Source: an uncultured Lachnospiraceae bacterium (GTDB lineage Bacteria; Bacillota_A; Clostridia; Lachnospirales; Lachnospiraceae). From it: a stretch of DNA of 10,125 bases. Below are positions 6,139 through 10,125 of this stretch, piece after piece. The translations under genes were made by a program, and so were the position numbers. The stretch lies in assembly GCA_947302185.1 (NCBI GenBank), contig CAMYVI010000074.1, forward strand, positions 1 to 10,125, in the 5' to 3' direction. The notes beneath the pieces are model-generated. The model was not told where the DNA came from. It worked only from the letters and a program-made list of their open reading frames with translations, and did no database searches. The stretch's first letter is position 1; every line of letters starts with the position of its first letter.

Positions 6139-7053
6139 TTAACTCATCCGGTATTCCAGCGGTTTTTTCCCGGTTGCCCGCTTAAAAGTCTGAATAAAAT
6201 GCCCGATATTCCCGAAACCGCACGCATATGCGATGTCAAGTACGGGCACATCTGTTGTCCGGAGCATCTTCATAGCATGCCGTATGCGGACGTCATTGAT
6301 ATAATCCACGCATGTTCTGCCGAGTGTTTTCTTAAAGAAGCGGCTGAAATACTGTTCGTTAAGATTCATGAGCGAGGCAAGATCTTTGATATAGATCTTA
6401 TTGCCGTAATTCTCATCTATATAAGAAAGAACTGACTTCAATGCCTCCGCTTTCGGGTCGGGGTCATGCGTTGAAGCGGTCATGAGGCCGCTTTCCGCAA
6501 GTGAGGAAATGAGCAGCATCATGAGAGCTTTGCACTTCAGCTGATCGGCGGCGCCTGACAGATTGAACTGGTCATCCCGTCTGTCCTCTGCTCTCCTGAA
6601 AATGTCTGCTATCTGCCTGTACAGCCTGTCGAATTCCGCGAACACCGGCAAGCCCGGTCTGATGAATTTCGGAAGAGCAAGGTTGCCGTGAATCAGAGGT
6701 TCGATCAGATTCTGCTCTGCGGAATCTATATTGCGTGTTGAGAGTACCGACGGGCTGAAGAGCAGCGCAGACTCTCTGTAGATCGATTCGGAGGTTATAG
6801 AGTGGAGCATCCCGCTCTCAACAAAGGCATAACATTCATCGGAGATCACAATGTTTTCCGTATTGACTGTGAGTGCAAATGTTCCCTTTTCAAAATGCAG
6901 CAATTCCGTCGAACTGTGCCAGTGAGCCTTGGTGTCGAAGCGTTTGGTCCTGTCTTTTTCCGAATCCGCAAAATACATGGAACAGGGAAAAGATGTGTAG
7001 CCTTGCTGTCTGATTTCCTCTTTTGCTTCTTGCGCGTGTACAAGTGTATTCAT
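6139..7053 (-). CDS. AraC-family transcriptional regulator
   Basis: A 304-residue regulator with an N-terminal cupin-like sensor domain (His44-Trp-His46, then a beta-rich stretch to about residue 110). A linker/dimerisation part follows, then the C-terminal AraC double helix-turn-helix: about 222-245 (IKDLASLMNLNEQYFSRFFK) and 271-295 (VLDIAYACGFGNIGHFIQTF), ending in the family-typical TGKKPLEYR. Such proteins usually bind a sugar in the cupin and activate neighbouring catabolic promoters. Its ATG is only 5 nt after the stop of the upstream GH13 gene and has no recognisable Shine-Dalgarno sequence, which suggests translational coupling. An internal start at Met26 also lacks a site and would cut into the sensor domain. 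It lies between two alpha-glucosidase genes, so control of this cluster and of the divergent transporter is the natural inference. Confidence 0.92.
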   Translation of the reverse strand: MNTLVHAQEAKEEIRQQGYTSFPCSMYFADSEKDRTKRFDTKAHWHSSTELLHFEKGTFALTVNTENIVISDECYAFVESGMLHSITSESIYRESALLFSPSVLSTRNIDSAEQNLIEPLIHGNLALPKFIRPGLPVFAEFDRLYRQIADIFRRAEDRRDDQFNLSGAADQLKCKALMMLLISSLAESGLMTASTHDPDPKAEALKSVLSYIDENYGNKIYIKDLASLMNLNEQYFSRFFKKTLGRTCVDYINDVRIRHAMKMLRTTDVPVLDIAYACGFGNIGHFIQTFKRATGKKPLEYRMS

Positions 7054-7058
7054 ATCGG

Positions 7059-8735
7059 TCAGTGAAGTATAACTCTTGCCTCATAGGGTTGAAGAATGCC
7101 CGGTTTGTGAACTTCATAATTGGAAATCAGTTCTTCGCCGCTCATGCCGTCAAAGAGGGTGCATTCCTGTTCTTTATCTGTCCAGTTGGCGGCAACAGTA
7201 AGGGTCTTGCCGTCGAGTTCTCTTTCATATGCATAGATGACGTCGCTGTTCTCGAGAAGAGGCTTGAACGCACCGTAAACAATGATAGGGGTCGTGTGCC
7301 GCAGACTGATCAGCTTCTGATAATAGTAGAAGACTGAATTCGGATCCGCGAGTGCAGCCTCGGCGTTGATTTCCTTATAGTTCGGGTTGACATTTATCCA
7401 CGGAGTTCCCGTAGTAAAACCGGCATTGAGACTGTCGTTCCACTGGACCGGAGTTCTGGCATTATCTCTTGCTATGGTGTCAAAGCACCTGAGCATGGTT
7501 TCACTGTCAACTAATTTATGGTCAACAACATACTGCTGATAGGCGTTGATCTCTTCAATATCTCTGCAGTCATCAAGAGAGTTGAAGCGGGTATTTGTCA
7601 TACCGAATTCTTCACCCTGATAGATATAAGGTGTACCCTTCTGCATGTGAAGGACTGTAGCGAGCATTTTTGCTGAGACTACCCGCCACTCTTCGGAATC
7701 GTTTCCGAAGCGGGAAACCGCTCTCGGCTGATCGTGATTGTCCCAGTAAAGGCTGCCCCAGGCCTTACCTTCAAGTTCCGTCTGCCACTTATTGAGAATG
7801 CCGCGGACATAGGAGAGCCTGGGCGGGTTGACTGTCCATTTTCCGATTACCGATTCGGAATTTGAACTTCCGTCTGTATGCTCAAAGTGGAAGACCATGT
7901 TAAGCTCGCTGCCTTCGTTGTTGGCGTAACGTTTTGCTTCCTCCACAGTCACTCCGGCCGCTTCTCCGACAGTCATAATGTCGTATCGGGAGAGTACCCG
8001 GCGGTTCATTTCCTGAAGGAATTCATGCACGCGGGGACCGTTGCATACGAACGGGTTGGCGCTGCCATATACTCCGTCGAAGACTTCTCCGTCGGGATAA
8101 GACTGGACTTTGCTTATCATAGATATGACGTCCATACGGAAACCGTCAATTCCCTTGTCGCACCACCAGGTCATCATATCATAGACTTCATCGCGCACTT
8201 TCGGGTTTTCCCAGTTGAGATCCGGCTGTTTCTCGGAGAACAGGTGCAGATAGTACTGGCCTGTCGTGTCATCGAATTTCCAGGCTGAACCGCTGAAGTT
8301 GGACCCCCAGTTGTTTGGCTCATGTCCGTCTTTGGGATCTTTCCAGATATAGTAATCCCTGTAGGGATTGTCTTTTGACTTGCGGCTTTCGACGAACCAC
8401 TTATGCTCGTCAGAACTGTGGTTCACTACCAGATCCATGACAATTTTAATCCCTCTTTCATGGGCAGCGGCAAGCATGCGGTCGAAGTCTTCCATGGTTC
8501 CGAACTCAGTCATGATGTCTCTGTAATCCGATATGTCGTAACCGTTGTCATCGTTGGGGGATTTGTATACAGGAGACAGCCAGATTACATCAATGCCAAG
8601 CTTTTTGAGATAATCCAGATGCATGGTGATACCGTTCAGGTCTCCTATACCATCCCCGTTACTGTCCTGAAAGGAGCGCGGATAAATCTGGTAAATGACT
8701 GCTTCTTTCCACCAGACGCGTTTTTCGTTATTCAT
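7059..8735 (-). CDS. GH13 oligo-1,6-glucosidase type alpha-glucosidase (Val-type)
   Basis: A cytoplasmic exo-glucosidase of 558 residues, the same length as the classic Bacillus oligo-1,6-glucosidase; no signal peptide. It carries DSNGDGIGD (24-32), region I DLVVNHSSDEH (101-111), region II GFRMDVISM with nucleophile Asp202, region III TVGEAAG with acid/base Glu258, and region IV WDNHDQPR with Asp335. Val203 follows the nucleophile, the residue associated with alpha-1,6 specificity in this group. Isomaltose, isomalto-oligosaccharides or panose are therefore the expected substrates, cut to glucose. It is the first gene of the - strand operon, with a GGAGGT site 7 nt before the ATG and a good promoter about 100 bp upstream. 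It is a clear paralogue of the GH13 enzyme two genes downstream, but from a different specificity branch, so a recent local duplication is unlikely. Naming it malL would be reasonable but is not certain. Confidence 0.94.
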   Translation of the reverse strand: MNNEKRVWWKEAVIYQIYPRSFQDSNGDGIGDLNGITMHLDYLKKLGIDVIWLSPVYKSPNDDNGYDISDYRDIMTEFGTMEDFDRMLAAAHERGIKIVMDLVVNHSSDEHKWFVESRKSKDNPYRDYYIWKDPKDGHEPNNWGSNFSGSAWKFDDTTGQYYLHLFSEKQPDLNWENPKVRDEVYDMMTWWCDKGIDGFRMDVISMISKVQSYPDGEVFDGVYGSANPFVCNGPRVHEFLQEMNRRVLSRYDIMTVGEAAGVTVEEAKRYANNEGSELNMVFHFEHTDGSSNSESVIGKWTVNPPRLSYVRGILNKWQTELEGKAWGSLYWDNHDQPRAVSRFGNDSEEWRVVSAKMLATVLHMQKGTPYIYQGEEFGMTNTRFNSLDDCRDIEEINAYQQYVVDHKLVDSETMLRCFDTIARDNARTPVQWNDSLNAGFTTGTPWINVNPNYKEINAEAALADPNSVFYYYQKLISLRHTTPIIVYGAFKPLLENSDVIYAYERELDGKTLTVAANWTDKEQECTLFDGMSGEELISNYEVHKPGILQPYEARVILH

Positions 8736-8839
8736 TGCTCAAACCTCCGTGAATGTAAAATGTTATTATTTCAAAATTTTGTGACAGTAGATCGGTGAGT
8801 ATCCGTATGATGTGCGTTTTCTTTTGCTTTTATGAGTTT

Positions 8840-8868
8840 ATTATAGAAATACTGACGGTATATGTCTA
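8840..8868 (-). promoter_or_regulatory. Promoter of the GH13-araC-GH13 operon
   Basis: On the - strand TAGACA (8868-8863), 17 bp and a perfect TATAAT (8845-8840), giving a start near 8833 and a leader of about 100 nt. A further TTGACA (8883-8878) lies upstream and overlaps the proximal copy of the phased repeat, but has no good -10 at the right distance. Confidence 0.6.
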
Positions 8869-8873
8869 ACTGT

Positions 8874-8903
8874 AATTTGTCAATAAATTATGGAAATTTG
8901 ACT
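8874..8903. promoter_or_regulatory. Candidate AraC-type operator: AATTTG(T/A)C direct repeat with 21-bp spacing
   Basis: AATTTGTCA (8874-8882) and AATTTGACT (8895-8903) are direct repeats two helical turns apart, just upstream of the GH13 operon -35 box (about -41 to -70 from its predicted start). AraC-family activators typically bind as two subdomains or dimers to direct repeats in this position. Binding by the AraC protein encoded here is inferred. Confidence 0.35.
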
Positions 8904-9059
8904 TTTTCATATATCGGGATTTATATTTTGCGTATTTGAACATCAGGACTGTGAACAAAAAACTGAAAAATAGACGGCTGAAATTATTAAAATTTTAGAC
9001 AAATAAGACTCTGTAAATTTGTGTGATATGTTAAAAGGAAGAATTTTTGGGAAAAAGTA

Positions 9060-9087
9060 TTGAATTTGACTTTAAAAATGGTATCAT
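9060..9087 (+). promoter_or_regulatory. Probable promoter of the sugar-binding lipoprotein gene
   Basis: TTGAAT (9060-9065), 16 bp, TATCAT (9082-9087), with a predicted leader of about 95 nt. A second -10-like TATAGA lies near 9119 but has a poor -35. The second copy of AATTTGACTTT (9063-9073) overlaps this -35 box. Confidence 0.4.
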
Positions 9088-9188
9088 GAGTATGTGATTT
9101 TGTGCAAAAGTTAGATGCTATAGATAAACAAAATTGTATACTTTTTCCAAAATCAAGGCAAATCAATGCAATGTTAAAGGAGGGAAAA

Positions 9189-10125
9189 ATGAAAAGAAAA
9201 CTTTTAGCAATCGCGCTCGTCGGCGCAATGACACTCAGTCTTGCTGCATGCGGAGGCTCCGGATCTTCTTCGGGCGGTGCTGCGGCAGATGATTCCACAG
9301 CCGGTGCAGCCGCATCGACAAGCGGCGGAAGCTCCGACGCTAATTCACTCCGTCTCGTAAACGGTAAAATCGAGGTTGATGCACAGCTCAAGAAACTTGC
9401 AGCAGCCTATGAAGAGGAGTCAGGCGTTCATGTTGAAATCGAATCCATGGGCGGCGGCGTCGATATCCAGGGCCAGCTGAAGCAGTACTATCAGGGCAAC
9501 AATATGCCGGATATCTTCGTTAACGGCGGTGCAACAGACTTCGCTAACTGGGAAGGCCTTCTTGCCGATATGAGCGGTGAGAAATGGGTTGATGACACAG
9601 AAGCTGAATACGTTGACGGTGAAGGCAAAGTTGTAGGCTTCCCGTATACGACTGAGGCAATCGGTCTCGCTTATAACGCTGACCTTCTTGAGAAGGCAGG
9701 CATCGATCCGGCTTCCATCACAGGACCGGATTCCATGAAAGCAGCATTTGAGACTCTTGATTCCAAGAAGGACGAGCTTGGGCTCACAGCTGTTATCGGC
9801 TACTGCGCAGAGGCTACAAACCTCTACTGGTCGACCGGCAATCACCTGTTCGGCGTTTACCAGGATGAAGGTCTTGCACGTGACGACACAACATATTTCG
9901 ATATGCTTGCTGACGGCGGAAAGATCGATACAGCTCGTTTCGAGAAATACGCCGAGATGGTTGCGCTCTTCAATCAGTATTCCGATCCGCCACTTCTGGT
10001 ATCCGGAACATATGATCAGCAGATCCTCAACTTTGCATCCGGCAAGTATGCTTTTGTAACACAGGGCTCATGGATCGGCGCTACAATGACAGCTGATGAC
10101 AAAGAGCAGTATGAGGCAGCCGGAA
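9189..10125 (+). CDS. ABC transporter sugar-binding lipoprotein (partial, 3' end outside window)
   Basis: The extracellular solute-binding component of a carbohydrate ABC importer (family 1, MalE-like), tethered to the outer face of the membrane. The first 312 residues are visible. A short basic start (MKRK) and hydrophobic stretch lead to the lipobox LAAC with the lipidated Cys21. A Gly/Ser/Ala-rich flexible linker runs to about residue 53, and the binding fold then starts with an AAAYEEESGVHVEIE segment (71-85). Typical family positions follow: MPDIFVNGG (106-114), VVGFPYTTEAIGLAYNADLLEKAG, and FASGKYAFVTQGSW (282-295). Homologues are usually 420-450 residues, so about a quarter is missing. 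An AAAGGAGGG site lies 4 nt before the ATG. Its position, divergent from the GH13 operon, suggests malto- or isomalto-oligosaccharide uptake; membrane permease genes would be expected just after the window. Confidence 0.93.
   Translation, partial: MKRKLLAIALVGAMTLSLAACGGSGSSSGGAAADDSTAGAAASTSGGSSDANSLRLVNGKIEVDAQLKKLAAAYEEESGVHVEIESMGGGVDIQGQLKQYYQGNNMPDIFVNGGATDFANWEGLLADMSGEKWVDDTEAEYVDGEGKVVGFPYTTEAIGLAYNADLLEKAGIDPASITGPDSMKAAFETLDSKKDELGLTAVIGYCAEATNLYWSTGNHLFGVYQDEGLARDDTTYFDMLADGGKIDTARFEKYAEMVALFNQYSDPPLLVSGTYDQQILNFASGKYAFVTQGSWIGATMTADDKEQYEAAG

Larger units (their letters stand above)
8736..9188. other. AT-rich divergent regulatory region between GH13 operon and transporter gene
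   Basis: This 453-bp gap contains no credible gene. It is much richer in A and T than the flanking genes. It holds a - strand promoter (8840-8868), a probable + strand promoter (9060-9087), a 21-bp-phased repeat at 8874-8903, a second exact copy of AATTTGACTTT at 9063-9073 (first at 8895-8905, 168 bp apart), a short palindrome CAAAATTTTG at 8772-8781, a TTTTG-TG-CAAAA dyad near 9098-9109, and an inverted repeat with arms 9044-9060 and 9138-9152. I found no good match to the classical CcpA cre consensus. Confidence 0.6.

Noticed and set aside
8736..9188. CcpA cre site for catabolite repression of the alpha-glucoside locus
   Set aside because: Expected for such a locus, but no stretch fits the TGNNANCGNTNNCA-type consensus well enough; the TTTTGTGCAAAA dyad lacks the flanking bases.
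9420..9845. 141-residue - strand frame inside the lipoprotein gene
   Set aside because: It is a shadow of the solute-binding protein, which has a lipobox, ribosome site and family motifs.
1..10125. CRISPR array, tRNA/rRNA genes, insertion sequences or phage genes
   Set aside because: No regularly spaced repeats, no tRNA-like cloverleaf and no transposase, integrase or phage structural frames were seen on either strand.

Overview
The window looks like a chromosomal segment of a Gram-positive, carbohydrate-degrading member of the Bacillota, most likely a Clostridia/Lachnospiraceae-type gut or rumen bacterium. This is inferred from strong AGGAGG ribosome sites, sigma-A style promoters, a membrane-anchored GH3 glycosidase with swapped domain order, an MscL with a C-terminal zinc ribbon, and an ABC-sugar lipoprotein next to GH13 glucosidases. 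No phage, plasmid, CRISPR or transposase gene is visible.

Region 1 (1-1460): the 3' end of a large GH3 beta-glucosidase-type gene on the + strand, ending in a membrane anchor and a good rho-independent terminator. A second hairpin terminates the convergent mscL.

Region 2 (1476-4229): housekeeping genes. mscL, dtd (D-aminoacyl-tRNA deacylase) and yfcE (metallophosphodiesterase) are on the - strand. Between dtd and yfcE lies a near-consensus + strand promoter with no protein gene behind it. It is followed by a roughly 110-nt sequence that folds as a three-way junction, a candidate free-standing small RNA. The dtd leader carries two copies of a 14-bp repeat. Divergent from yfcE is a small + strand gene for a protein that looks like a sigma-70 factor reduced to regions 2.1-2.2 and 3, without the promoter-recognition parts. 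A 110-bp imperfect palindrome separates it from the next, convergent gene.

Region 3 (4345-10125): an alpha-glucoside utilisation locus. On the - strand, in transcription order, are a GH13 glucosidase with the oligo-1,6-glucosidase signature (Val after the nucleophile), an AraC-family regulator starting 5 nt after it, and a second GH13 glucosidase with Ala at the same position. Divergent from these is a lipoprotein sugar-binding component of an ABC transporter, cut by the window end. The 453-bp AT-rich space between the two arms holds promoters in both directions, a 21-bp-phased direct repeat next to the glucosidase -35 box (a plausible AraC-type operator), and an inverted repeat bracketing the transporter promoter. 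The likely logic is that the lipoprotein captures alpha-linked oligosaccharides, the transporter imports them, the two cytoplasmic GH13 enzymes cleave alpha-1,6 and alpha-1,4 ends to glucose, and the AraC protein controls expression. The substrate is inferred from context, not shown by sequence.
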